A stretch of 64,000 bases of DNA from Albugo candida (GCA_905220665.1 CAJNAR010000158.1:248001-312000), one strand, 5' to 3'. Shown: positions 34,082 through 46,081, counted from the first letter of the stretch. Notes: generated by a model not told the origin, from the letters alone. Numbers and translations are program-made.

Positions 34082-36559
34082 ATGGTTCAAGTCGACATAT
34101 CGACACAACCAAGGGTGCTAGCGTCCACTTGTAGTGACGTGGCAACCCTCATGAGTCACCCTGTTTTGGGTGATTGTATGATTGTTGATCAGTCATCACC
34201 CCTGTGTGATGACGTGGAAAGTACCCCCACCCCCAGTGTGACGGTACTGGTCAATACCGGTACTACAGGTGTCGGATGTGGTACCGGTGGTACATGCGGT
34301 ACTGTCGTTGCCTCGTCACAGGATGACCCAAAGGCAACTGCAAGTGTGGACGACACTAAAAGTCCCACTTTGGCTGACCTGATCAGGTCACAGGAGTCCT
34401 TGCGTAAGGACCAGGCTAGAGCTCGGGCGAAATTTCGCGTGGAGCTCCCAAAGCCGAAAGCCTCGGACATCGAGTCTATTATGCGATTGTATGCTGATGG
34501 ACAACATCCCGAGTGGTCGGTGTTGGCAGAAAAATTGGAGGCAGCGAAGCCTTTTAAGGTCTTTAAGGCCACCTTACCCATGATACTGGAAACAGGTCAA
34601 GCGTTGGTGCGTACACCAAATGGGAAAATCCTGTCTTCCCTTATAAAGGATCATGGGAATCCAGTATTCGAGAGTCTATTGGAGAGCAGAGCCATTGCTC
34701 AAGTATCAAAGATGCCTGGTGGCAATCTTCGAGTGATGGTTTCCACCGAGGATGCTTGTCAACAGCTGGAGTGCCAGCCGATAACCATCCTCGGGTCTCA
34801 ATACTTTTTTCGGGAGTACGATTCTCTCGAATCCAAATACTATCTGGATATATTTGGAGTGGGCGTGGAGGAAGAACGGATTCCGATTTTACGTTCCCTT
34901 CACAGTCTAGGATGTCCAGTAGTCTTTGCTACTTTCCGCGAAACTGTTCCGTGCAAGGGTGTCGTGATGTCGACGTGGAGAGTGTACTTTAGTACTCCTA
35001 CGTGCCCTCCACAGCTGGTCCGCATCGGTAAAGTATGCGAACAAATTGCATACGAAAAGATGCTTTACCCTGTGCGAGGGAAACACGCTCCTATCCCATC
35101 GGAACGACCACGTTTTGGTCAATGTGGTCCTTATTGCTTGGATTTGTGCGCTATATCAACCACGGGAGCACGGCAACAACAATCGAACAAGCAAAAGAAA
35201 AAGCAAAACCACATTCAAAATCAACCGCAACAAAAACCACAACAGCAACCAAAACAAACAAACGCGCCAACGGAGCTCGTGGTGGCACCACAAAAGGTAG
35301 TGAAGCCAGTTCTCAGTCAAGAATTGGAAGCGAGGAAACCTGAACGGAAGCTATCCTATCAAATCTCGTTGGAGCTTAATACTTCCCCAACTATCACACC
35401 ACCAGGGGAATCAGCCTTATTGCAGCCGTCTCCTCCCATCCTCCAACTGACCAGTCAGTCATACTCACAACCACGGGTAGAGCGGGATGGGGATGTATCC
35501 ATGAAGTTGGCATGGACGAGTGGAAAACGTAACCGGGTGGAGCCGTTCGAACAAATGGTCTCCAAAGCACCACCTCTTGCGCTTCCGAAACTAGCGACGA
35601 GTAATTATTTTTCTGTGCTCGCGACCATGGGAGTGGAGATCGAAGAAGTAAAAGCGGTTGCCAATCCGGAGAATGGAAATCGCGTTCAAATCATCCCCGT
35701 GAAAGCACGGATGCCACAAGAGGTGGCCACCTCGAAAGAGGCGGCACACTTTTATCAAAAATGTCATACAACGATCGAGAAATCGGAGCGACCAACCCGA
35801 GTTGGTGAAATAGAGGCGCTAATGGAAATCGATTCCAAAAATGCCCTTCACTCGCTCCGACCGGACAAGCTGGTTCAAGCAGATGCTTGCATCCCTCATG
35901 TGCGAAAGCTAATCCAGTTCTGCACAAATCCGGACAAAATCATCCGAGCGGCACTTGATCATCCGATCACGATGAATGGTGTGCTACTCGCGTGTATGGT
36001 GTCGAATGATAAAGCTTTGGATGAAGTGGCGCATCTACTCATGATAAATCGCGTTTTAGCAACACACAATCTCGGCGAAGATGTTACGTTTGCGACGCGA
36101 TGGAGTCGCCACGTTGGTGGAAAAGTTCCCTCGAAGCGATCTGTTTTGTTCGAGAAAGTAATGTCGTGGTGGACGTCAGTGCCGGACATCGTTATCGGTT
36201 TGACTCGAGCAACGAAAGCTCTCGCGTTGTTGGAACTTTTATTCATGTGTACTGCTCCGACATTCTACACAAACGATCACTGGATCCAATATCTCACCGA
36301 TGGACCAGTGATCTGGATTCCGGGTCATCATTGTCGTTTACTTCCAACCAATGTGATCATATCCTTCTTCCGCTCCGACGTTGGCATAAAGTATTGGTCT
36401 CAATGGTTTAGAGGTAGATGGCGTGGACTTCTCCATGGTGACATCGCTGAGCTTTCCGTCAATCTCAGCTTTTTTCCAGAGGAACACACAACACTTCACC
36501 TCTCACAACAAGATGGTGAAATGAGGTTGATTACTGGTCCACTTCAGCGTGAATGCTAA
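34082..36559 (+). CDS. LINE-N ORF1 protein, 825 aa, intact
   Basis: The only uninterrupted ORF1 in the window, so it defines the family protein. The head (1-90) is rich in S, T, V and D. Near 95-125 comes a conserved helix (SPTLADLIRSQESLRKDQAR). Residues about 160-360 form the best conserved globular part (FFREYDSLESKYYLDIFGVG; STWRVYF...CP...GKVCEQI; RPRFGQCGPYCLD). Residues 360-395 are Q-, N- and K-rich and probably disordered. The C-terminal part (about 560-825) has a conserved HWIQY...VIWIPGHHCRL segment near 735. No CCHC knuckle or classical RRM signature is seen. By analogy with other LINEs it should bind element RNA; that is inference. The ORF ends with TAA overlapping the ORF2 frame. 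Confidence 0.85.
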   Translation: MVQVDISTQPRVLASTCSDVATLMSHPVLGDCMIVDQSSPLCDDVESTPTPSVTVLVNTGTTGVGCGTGGTCGTVVASSQDDPKATASVDDTKSPTLADLIRSQESLRKDQARARAKFRVELPKPKASDIESIMRLYADGQHPEWSVLAEKLEAAKPFKVFKATLPMILETGQALVRTPNGKILSSLIKDHGNPVFESLLESRAIAQVSKMPGGNLRVMVSTEDACQQLECQPITILGSQYFFREYDSLESKYYLDIFGVGVEEERIPILRSLHSLGCPVVFATFRETVPCKGVVMSTWRVYFSTPTCPPQLVRIGKVCEQIAYEKMLYPVRGKHAPIPSERPRFGQCGPYCLDLCAISTTGARQQQSNKQKKKQNHIQNQPQQKPQQQPKQTNAPTELVVAPQKVVKPVLSQELEARKPERKLSYQISLELNTSPTITPPGESALLQPSPPILQLTSQSYSQPRVERDGDVSMKLAWTSGKRNRVEPFEQMVSKAPPLALPKLATSNYFSVLATMGVEIEEVKAVANPENGNRVQIIPVKARMPQEVATSKEAAHFYQKCHTTIEKSERPTRVGEIEALMEIDSKNALHSLRPDKLVQADACIPHVRKLIQFCTNPDKIIRAALDHPITMNGVLLACMVSNDKALDEVAHLLMINRVLATHNLGEDVTFATRWSRHVGGKVPSKRSVLFEKVMSWWTSVPDIVIGLTRATKALALLELLFMCTAPTFYTNDHWIQYLTDGPVIWIPGHHCRLLPTNVIISFFRSDVGIKYWSQWFRGRWRGLLHGDIAELSVNLSFFPEEHTTLHLSQQDGEMRLITGPLQREC

Positions 36560-39500
36560 GGGCTCCTCGATTATTTCGACGTGGAACAATGTCTCAGCAC
36601 TCACGGTGAATGTTAATGGAATTCATAAAAATGAGCATCTTTTTATCGACCACATCTCATCACAACACTCCATTTGTTGTGTTCAAGAAACCAAGTTTCA
36701 CGATCACAACCAACTGGAATCATTTCAATTTTTATTATCCTCAAAAATGCAGCACAAAATGTTTGTCAATGATCACAACAGTGCTTTTCTCCATCCGACT
36801 CAAAACCGCAGTGGCGGCGTCATGACAATCCTTCGTTCGGACTTTCCCGGTTACTCAACAGCTGAAGAACTCACCGATCGAAGCATTCGAAATCGTTATT
36901 TGGTTCTGCGTCTTCTCATTCACGATGCACCGGTGTATATTCACAATGTATATGCACCGGTCAAGGCCGAGGAACGAGTGGGTTTTATGAGTCATTGCTT
37001 TCCAACACTTTCGAATCGACCGCAACACATATAGTATTTGGTGATTTCAACACACCACTCGATCCAGCTATCGATGCTTCGAGTGGAACAATTAGGCACG
37101 AACCAAGTCGATTAGCGTGTTTGGAATGGCTTTCACAGCTGGGTGTGGTAGACGCTTGGCGAATCCAACATCCGACTGAAAAAGTATTTACAGGACCATT
37201 ACCGCGCAAGAATCGACTTGATTACATCTGCATGTCGGAAGAGCTATTCAATATGGTATACAAAACCTCTGAGTATTTTCGTCCACGACATGCGGGAGAT
37301 CATTTGGCACAAAAAGTAGCTTTTGCAAATCCAACTCAATCACCCGGTCGAGGATATTGGAAATGTTCATTACGACTATTTGAATATCACAAAGTTGTCG
37401 AAGCAATCAAATTGGAAGCGATTTTGGTGCTCGAACAGTTACGTACAACTTCGAATCCCGGTAAAATGTGGGAAAGTTGGAAGACTAAAATCAAGAAACA
37501 GCTTCAAAGCATTGAAAAAAAGGTTGCAAAAGATAGCCGACGTGATGTTGAGTCTAGCCAGCGTGTTTTGGAAGTCGCAGCAGCTCGATATCGTATTCAA
37601 GACAACAATGAGTCACGGTATTTTTACGAATCGAGTCTCCAACATTTAAAATCTCAGTCGAAAACAACGCGAAATACAACCAAAATGAAAGCTTCGACCA
37701 TCACGTGAAGCATATGGAGAACTCTTCAAATCATTTTTTTCGCCCTCCGGATAGTTCTTGTCGTCGCGTGCCGATCGAAAATGTTACAAAAAAATGTGGT
37801 ACCGTGACATCGAACCCGAGGGAGATTATTGACGAATTCAGAGATCATTGGGGTGGCGTCATGGGCTCTGTTTATAGCTCTGAGACCGACTAAAATGTTC
37901 CAAGTGACAGAAAGCAAAAAAAGTTACTCGATGCGATTCAAGTTTCACTTGCCTCAGCAGAGCAAGACCGTCTCTCCACTCGGTTAAGTACGACCGAGAT
38001 GGCGGAAGCGATCAAGCACATGCGGAGTAGTTCTTCTCCAGGTATGGATGGACTACCAGCTGCATTTTATCAGCTTGATCCGGAAACGTTTGGCGAGTGT
38101 CTGAAGATCGTGTTCGAATATCAGCTGGAAAGAGGAATTTTACTTCGATCACAACGTCACTCAGCAATCACACTTTTATACAAAAAAGGATCACGAGGTG
38201 ATCCTGGCAACTATCGACCGATCGCACTGCTTTGCGTTGATGTGAAAGTACTTTCAAAAGTGTTGGCGTATCGATTGCAACGTTTTTTGCCAAAATTGAT
38301 CCATCAAGATCAAAAAGCATTCGTGCGAGGAAGGTCAATGCATCACCATATTCGACATCTGACCGACATACAAGACTTGGTCACTCATCGTGGGGAGGAA
38401 GCTTATGCGACTTTTCTCGACTTTGAGAAAGCTTATGATCGAGTCAATTGGACGTACATGTTTCGCGTTTTGGAAAAAATGGGCGTTGGAAAAAGTTTCA
38501 TCGACTGGGTTCGTCTTTTGTACAATAACACAAAAGCGCAGTTGATGATTAATGGAAATATCACACCGTCCATTACACCACAACGTGGAGTGAAACAAGG
38601 TGATCCTCTCTCAGCATTACTTTTTCTGATGACGATCGAACCTTTGGGAAATTTACTTCGTCAACATGAAGAACATGGCATTTGGATTAATGGCACGACT
38701 GTTGCAACTGCATTATTTTTTGCGGACGATTCGACATTGCTTTCAGAGACACCAAATGGTGTTTTGACGCAACTCGAACTCGTCCAAGTCTATTGCGATG
38801 GATCGGGTGCGAAACTCAACTTGACTAAATCATCTTTGCTCTCGTTGAATCGGACCAAGCCATGTCCACGTATTCCCAATTTGACCATAATGGGTCCGGA
38901 GGATTCGGTCAAGTATTTGGGTATTCCGTTCGGCCAGAAACCAACTCACTCGATGGTTATTTCAACTCTCGACAAGCGTTTTTACGATGGGTTTGGTGTA
39001 TGGTTTCGACGAGCAAGAACTGTTCGTGGTCGACTACTGGTTGCGCAGACGATGATTTTATCACGTTTGTGGCATTACACGATGCATGTAGACATACCAG
39101 CAGCGACAAATCGACAGTGGCAATCGATGTTCAATCGATTTGTGCTTGGTCGGAATCACAAAAAAGATTCAAAACATGTTCACCTGCTCAGCAAAGAGTT
39201 TTTATATCTTTGCCGACAAGATGGTGGACTACAAGTTCCTTTTTTGGTGGGACGACTATAGCTACAACGTATTCAATTCCTTCAGCAGTTCGCATCCGAT
39301 GCGACAACAATTATTCCTGCGAATTGGACAACTGCTTCGACGGTATTATTACAACTTATCCAACCTTCCTTTGGACCACACAAGCCGATGGATATATTCA
39401 CCATCGCACCAAATCGACATGGGAAAATGGTTCAATGGGAGAGCATATCGTCATGGTGGAAACAAGCATTTAGAATGTGGCATCAGATGGATTGGAGCAT

Positions 39501-40813
39501 TTCAATATCAGTTTTAAATGTTTCACAACGCCGTCAGTACTACATGGAGCAGCCGATGTGGTTTCACTGCGACCAAAAATTACATTACGAAGCTGCTACT
39601 CGTCATCCGAGTACGCAGAACGTTTGGTACAATCTTGGCATGGTGGATGAACCACATCGAACATTTCGAAAAACGTTTGCTACACTTTTCGACGTTCGAA
39701 GTTTGCAAGACTTTTTTCGTGAAAGCGACACATGGCCAACGAAGGAAGATTTCGTCGCCAACTATTACAACGACGAAGAGCTGAACACGTCGGATATGTC
39801 TGAAGAAAAGTTGCTGAGTCGACTTTACAATGAAGTCACTCAGTTTCTCCAGCGTATCCACTCGACGATTGGTCTCATCACTTGGATTATACCAACCACA
39901 AGTGGCAGATCATTTTATGTGGGAGTAAAAAGCAAAGAACGGAAACATTATATTCCATCAATTCCACGCTCACAACTCTCACGAATTGTCTGGAAACCTC
40001 CCGAACCAACCAAGAGTCATCCGATGTCGACACATTGGTCACCACGGGAGAGATCGGACGCACTGGATTCAGAACGAGTTCGAACTTTTATGGCTACATC
40101 ACGGCATCTTCGAAAACGTGTATTACCAATTTTCGAGGATTTACAGTTTCGTCTCGCCTTTCGGATGTTGCCAGTTCGATCTCGTTTCTGGTTCTTAAAG
40201 GATATTCAGCCCGACATTATATTGTGCACGCAGACTTCGTGTGGGGCAGTGGAATCCCATCAACATCTCTTTCTAGAGTGCGACCACACGGCACAGTTAT
40301 GGAGGGAGTTTACTTCCTAGTTGGGATCAGTTTTTCTCCTCTCGACCACGTTGGACGCATATTGCATGTGCAATCGTACCAACACTACGGTCGGATTGGA
40401 AAGAATATTTAGCAATTATATCGGATTTGTGGCTTGCATTGCAAGCGGTGACACTGCACTTCGTCTGGACAGATCGGAATCGTCGTTTGTTCTATCATCG
40501 ATCAGCAACTCCGACAGTTCCAGCACTTTCCGTGATCTACACCACGTTTAGTGCGCACGTTCGGTACTTTCGAAGACAGTGTTACGACCACGAGGAACGC
40601 ATTCGGCTTGCAAAGGTACTGGATCAACTCGCAACGCAAGGATCATTTGGTGGATTTTTTAAAGTCGAAGATCATTGCTGCGGGTACGGCACAGGCGAGT
40701 GGAACGGCAAGTACAACTCAGATCCTAGTCCTAGTTGGCTGGTTATGCTCACCGTAGTGTGGCGCACACCAATTTGCAAACCACGGTACTTTTGGACCAT
40801 TTTTACAACTTAA
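36549..40813 (+). pseudogene. LINE-N ORF2: APE endonuclease, reverse transcriptase, C-terminal zinc knuckle (broken)
   Basis: The frame opens inside the ORF1 stop region, +1 relative to ORF1, without a conserved ATG. N-terminal APE domain: VNVNGIHKN, QETKFH, VYIHNVYAPV, FGDFNTPLD, RKNRLDYICMS. RT domain: SSSPGMDGLPAAFYQL near 38030, KGSRGDPGNYRPIALLCVDV, FLDFEKAYDRVNW, GVKQGDPLSALLFLM, FADDSTLL near 38720. C-terminal CTQTSCGAVESHQHLFLEC knuckle near 40230. Lesions: frameshifts near 36990 and 37695, in-frame stops at 37891-37893 and 39259-39261, and a stop plus frameshift near 40318. It is therefore not functional as read, though the damage is modest. Confidence 0.85.
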
Positions 40814-41029
40814 CAACCTTTTCAACTTTACAGCCTTTACAAGCTGGACACAGTCTCGTATTAAGGGTGCTGAGGCTACTACGATACGAGATTATCAACG
40901 AGACGACATTTTATCATCTCTCACAGGTATTTCACGAAACGTTTTTTATATGTATATATGTTATTTAAGATAGCCTAGGCAACTAGAGAAGTCAGTTAGT
41001 CTAATTCTAGTAATATAGACACCTTCAAC

Positions 41030-41040
41030 TGATCTCGAAC
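41030..41040 (+). repeat. Right target duplication of LINE-N
   Basis: TGATCTCGAAC, identical to 33980-33990. On its right the ORF1 of LINE-III continues. Confidence 0.85.
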
Positions 41041-41740
41041 AAAAGATTGCAAAATGTGCGCTGGTGGGGTTCGAACCAGCGCTTGTCCAGTCTCCAAAAC
41101 AACCGAGAATTTGGCGCTCGGTAATACGAAAGGTTTGGCTACAGTTAAGTGAGCAGACAAAACCTCCCAACTTGGACGGCCCTCTTCGAACAGCTTTTCA
41201 ATTGTGCGTAGATCCGACGCTAAAAGCTTGGGCATTTCAACCTTCCAGGTTGCTTTTTGAGCCGCTTTATCCTTGCGGATTTCCTCATGACCCTTCAGAA
41301 TATCAGCGAGACTTGGCCGATTACCGGTTTTCTTTCCTTGCTCAACCGGGCTCCGAGGTGCTGACGGCAACGCGTCATCCACCTCTATTGCGACCGGCTG
41401 ATTGGCAGGAATCGGATTGGGAGAGAGAGGTGTCTCAATCTCCATATCGGCCTCTGATTGGCCAATTACCACATCAGCCGGTAAAGGGTTGGACGGGATA
41501 GGTGAGGACGTGGGCGCATCCTTTACAGGTAACGGGTCAATAACGGACGAGTTACGAAGAGACAAGTTACCCACATCCGGTGATGTAACGGACAAGTTGT
41601 TTGGATACGGGTGGTCAGCATCCGGTGAGGTGACGGTAGGAAGGCTTGAGATGTCGATAGAAACCATTACCTTCGACAGGGTAGAAAGTTTGCTGTATTC
41701 TATTTGGCAGGTACGTAAAAGCTGGCAAATAGAGAATTGT
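41041..41740 (-). mobile_element. LINE-III, 5' part: 5' UTR and start of ORF1
   Basis: The 5' end is at 41740, next to the tRNA-derived 14-mer. ORF1 starts at ATG 41667 (MVSIDISSLPTVTSPD) and is open through SLADILKGHEEIRKDKAAQK, FEEGRPSWEVLSAHL and RTPPAHILQSFVRD, where LINE-N interrupts it. The codons join directly to those at 33990 on the minus strand when LINE-N and one copy of the duplication are taken out. Confidence 0.9.
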
Positions 41741-41754
41741 GTCCTTGTGGCCTA
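41741..41754 (+). repeat. tRNA-derived target duplication between LINE-II and LINE-III
   Basis: GTCCTTGTGGCCTA, identical to the first 14 nt of the tRNA-Arg gene at 55564. It lies between the 3' end of LINE-II (41755) and the 5' end of LINE-III (41740). Confidence 0.92.
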
Positions 41755-42094
41755 GTTGAAGCTGTCCAGATTACTAGAATTAGACGTAAATGACTTCTCT
41801 AATGCCTAAACTACAATAAATAAACAAAATGAATGCAATGTTGGTCTAGAAAGCCGCAGCTAGGTTCAGCGACTGGAATAAGATAGTACTGTGTTAAAAA
41901 CGCCACGCATCACCGACTTAGAATCGTTGACGGTGTCGAACTTGAAGCAGGCTGGGCCGAGTAGAGAAATACCTCCTGGCTGAACCAGTATGTTGATAAG
42001 ACGCTAGTACTTGTTTCAACTGCTCGAGCTGCTCGAGCTGCTCCGTATCATAGCACTGCCGTTGAAAGTATTGGATATGGGCACTCAGTATGCT

Positions 42095-45000
42095 TTAAAT
42101 CACCGAAACAGCTGGGGCAGTTGGCGTCGAAGTGCCGTGGGCGAAAAGTCTGCGATTCCGATCCGTCCAAATAAAATGAATCGCGACCGCGGCTAATGTA
42201 AACCAAAGATCCTCCAGCACCATTCGAAAAGGCTTCCACGCATCACGAAGTGCAGGAATCCGTGAACACGCGATGTGTGACCATCGCGGGCGAACAGAAA
42301 AAAGGATTGTCCACGACGGAAAGAGCTCTTCCCAAATTGGACGTGTCCTGTTGCAGTCGAAAAACAAATGCTGGTAGCTTTCGACCGCACCACAATGCTT
42401 CTGAGTGCACAGGATGATTTCTGGATGTGATTGCTGTAAAAACCAAAATCGTGCTCGAACTGGTAGGATACAGAAGGATAGTCGGAACTGGACATCCGAA
42501 TAGATCGGTAGCAAACGTCTTCGAAGACGTTTGAATAACTTGTAAAAATCTTTCATCCATGTTGACGTCCCACTTCGATCACGTTCTGATACGTGAAGCA
42601 ACATTGGGTTTGGTTTATCCGGTGGCAATCCCTTCCCAACGACTCGATAAAGTTTATTCCGAGGTATCATCGGAAAGAAAACTTTCTTGTCCGAGAGTTG
42701 AATGCCAAGTTGAACCGGATAAGCGTGTGCCATTTCCCTTACGGAACAGCGTAATACGCTAGCAGGTTGAGCTCGTCGCAGAATTTGCGTTGCTTCGTCG
42801 TACAACCGGCGTAAAGACTTCGATTGAGACTGATCGGACGGCTTCCCAACCTCCGTTGTACTAAAACGCAAAATGAATTCGAGATCAGAGACGAATCCGT
42901 CCGTTCTCCCATCAAATAAGTCACGTAGAGACCGTATTTGAAAGGCTTGAGCGAAGCGCATCCGAAAACCACGCGCTGGTTCGGGCACCATTCCCAGACA
43001 TCGACGATGAGCAGAGACACTCGTTGACCGTCGTCTCTTCTCAAAATGCAGATGAGGGTCTATATGAAACCAGATATGACCATCCAACATTGTGAGAAAT
43101 CGCTCCTGTTGTGATAGTTCTTTGTTGGTAAGATACCAATGACTTTGGTGGAACCAAATACATGTCTGCTTCCACCATGGTGACGCTATATTCCAGTGCA
43201 CCATGGTCCTATGCCGACGTGGTGATATCGTTAGGATATCGAGTGATCGATATCCCAAAATTGGGCAAAATGCAGCGTGTGATCTCCATTCCAGGAAGTG
43301 TCCAGTTGCTGGGTAAAGCTGTACTGGAATGAAGTAGAAATTGTTGTAAAAACTGAAAGCGTTGTTTTTTCAGTTTTGTTGAGATAATCGGAACCTGAAA
43401 GCCACCCTCTGAATGAGGTAGGTACAAGAAGTCCGACTTGATCAGTTGAAAGTGCGTTGAATCGCGCTCATACTTCCGACTCAAAACGAATCGATTGAGC
43501 ATCGATTGCCAGCGTCGAACGAAATGTTGCGGGATGGTGAAATGAGTTGTAAAGTGCCATAAACGTGATAACACCATAGTTTGTGCCACCAGTAATCTTC
43601 CACGAACTGTTCTGGCCCGACGAAACCACTGACGGAATCCACCATAAAAACGATCTTCTAAGAATTCGATCATCAAATCACCAACGGGTGATTGACTGAA
43701 TGGAACTCCCAAATATTTCACCGACTCCCTCGGTGAGAGTACTGTCACGTGTGCAAACGGTGGACATACTTGGTGTCGATTCAGGAAGATCAAATTGGAC
43801 TTGAACAAGTTAAGCTTTGCTCCTGAGCCCTCGCAGTACTGCTGAACGATTGTGAGCTGCGCCTCTACTCCCCCGAGCGAAGACGATAATAAGGTCGAGT
43901 CGTCCGCAAAAAAAAACATGTTGCTGTATTCGTTAGAGAGATGCATATTCCAGGTCCTTCATTCCTCCGCAACAAATTTCCCAGCGGCTCAATCGTCATG
44001 AGAAAGAGCAAAGCGGACAGTGGATCACCCTGTTTAACACCTCTCGACGGAGTAATTTTTGGCGAGAGCGTTCCATTTAACAACAACGATACAGTCGTGT
44101 TGGTGTACAGAAGCTTTGTCCACTGGATGAAAAAGTTTCCACAATTCATTTTCGATAAAACCGCAAACATGTACGACCAATCCACTCGATCGTACACTTT
44201 CTCAAAATCGAGAAATGTTGCGTATGCTTCTCCATCACGATGAGTGACTAGATCCTGTAGATCACTCATATACCGAATGTGATGATGGATGGAACGTCCT
44301 CGCAGAAATGCTTTTTGATCCTCGTGGATCAATTTCGGAAGCACCTGCTGAAGTCGGTACGCGAGTACCTTCGACAGCACTTTCACATCCACGCATATCA
44401 GGGCAATAGGACGATAGTTGCCAGGATCAGCACGGGATCCTTTTTTGTATAGCAACGTGATTGCTGAACTACGTTGAGAACGCAGCAAAGAGCCTCGACG
44501 AAGTTGGTGTTCGAAAACAATTTTTAGACATTCACCAAAAACACTTGGAGCGAGTTGGTAGAATGCTGCGGGCAATCCGTCCATTCCTGGTGATGAATGT
44601 CCACGCATGTGATTGATTGCTTCTTCCATCTCCCGTGTTGTTAGAGGAGAGGAAAAAAAGGATTCATCCAATCTGGATAATGTTTTTGAGATGGATTGAA
44701 GTAATTTCTGTTGTTGGGTCGCACATGGGCGCAAAGGAAGTCCAGCTGAACTTTTTTGATCTCTCAGGATACCATACCAGTGATCCGTGAACTGGAGGGT
44801 GATATCAATAGGAGTCGTAGACACTTGGCCGTAGGCAGGAGACTTCCTCCAAGGGTACACGATAATATGTTGAGTCCACTGGTCGAAAGAAATGTCGAGA
44901 TGATTTCTCCATATTCTTCATGTGTTAATCGAACATGGAATCTTGATTGTACTTGGACGAACTCTTGACCCGTGCATGATAAGAGCGGAGAGCTTCCGCG

Positions 45001-46081
45001 TACATCTTTTTTTCTTGTTCTTGATTTGATTGTCGAAAAGCTGCTGCAGCTTCGTCCAACGCAACACGAGCGTCTGTGACGTCAAACTCTTCTTGGCGAC
45101 GTATCTTCTTCTGAATTTGCTGTAGCAGTTTTTTTGTCTGCTTCTTCCAATTCTCCCAGTCTGTTCCAGGATGAGAAGAAACACGAAGTTTTGTTAAGAT
45201 ACGATCCGCCTCCTCCTCGATCGCTTCTTTAATTACTGGATAGTCGAATAATGATAAAGGACATTTCCAATAACCACGACCTTGGAGTTGAGATGGATTT
45301 GCGAACTTTACAACATGAGCCAGATGATCACCCGTGTGCGGGAGTGAAACGTAACTGGACTCCTTGTAAACTGACTGGAAAAGATGTTCCGACAAAAGGA
45401 TGTAATCCAGCCGGTTTTTTCTGGGTTGGGGACCAGTAAAGATGCGTGCTTCAGGATGATGTTGACGCCAAGCATCCAGCACAACCAAGTTGGAAAGCCA
45501 TTCCAAACATGAGAGGCGACTTGTCTCGTGCCTACATACACCACTGGAGCAATCCAAACTGGGACACAAGGTTGTGTTCAAATCGCCACAAACGATGTGC
45601 GTTGCGTTGTGGTCAAAAGAACCCGTTCGAAGTTGGTCGAAAAATACTTTCCGTTCAGCTGGATTCACCGGAGCATAAACGTTATGTATGTATACTGGAA
45701 CTCCCAGTATCACCAAACGCACAACCAAATATCGTCGGGTACGGAGACAGTGGTAAGAGCTTGTGCAGATTCAGATCCGGGGAAATCGTGACGAATAATT
45801 GTCATAACCCCATTGACTCGTTCCCGAACGGGATGAGAGTGAGGACTATTCGAATCACTGACAAAAAGATGATTTGTGAATGTTGAATCCAAGTGAAACC
45901 CAAAAGTCTCCAGGTGTTGACTGTCGCGGAAGTGAGTTTCTTGAACACAACAAATAGCGTGTTTCGAAAGGATGTGTTCTGTTAAACGGTGAACATTTCG
46001 TTTGATGCCGTTCATGTTGACAGAAAGAATGCTCTTATTGTTCCATGAACACTGATCGGACGAGCTGCCCTTAATAATCAA
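42095..46081 (-). pseudogene. LINE-II ORF2: APE endonuclease, reverse transcriptase, zinc knuckle (broken)
   Basis: Starts in the frame overlapping the ORF1 stop (IIKGSSSDQCSWNNKSILSV). It is read in five long pieces: 46081-45710, 45728-44925, 44860-43865, 43946-43209 and 43258-42095. APE motifs: CCVQETHFRD, VYIHNVYAP, CGDLNTTLC, RKNRLDYILLS. RT motifs: SPGMDGLPAAFYQL, FLDFEKVYDRVDW, GVKQGDPLSALLFLM, FADDSTLL. Knuckle: CTQKHCGAVESYQHLFFDC. A run of nine T before the GCGGACGAC codons of FADD throws the frame; LINE-III has the same run. Confidence 0.85.

Larger units (their letters stand above)
33991..41029 (+). mobile_element. LINE-N, full-length non-LTR retrotransposon nested in LINE-III
   Basis: 7,039 bp with both family termini: a 5' end ACTTCTCAATTTGCCGGC at 33992 and a 3' tail ending GACACCTTCAAC at 41029, without poly(A). 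ORF1 is intact and ORF2 carries a few lesions. It is flanked by the 11 bp duplication TGATCTCGAAC. It lies opposite to the stacked LINEs, inside ORF1 of LINE-III, so it is younger than LINE-III. It belongs to a subfamily shared with LINE-A. Confidence 0.9.

Noticed and set aside
41055..41075. GGTTCGAACC in LINE-III ORF1 as part of a tRNA gene
   Set aside because: It is a B-box-like word made by the codons of a conserved ORF1 segment (LVRTPPA). No acceptor stem or A box can be folded around it, and sister copies lack the word.
43941..44243. Antisense ORF (and its twin at 24371-24673) as a conserved gene
   Set aside because: The two copies are identical only because the underlying RT tract is nearly identical; it is the complement of the GVKQGDP/DFEK region.
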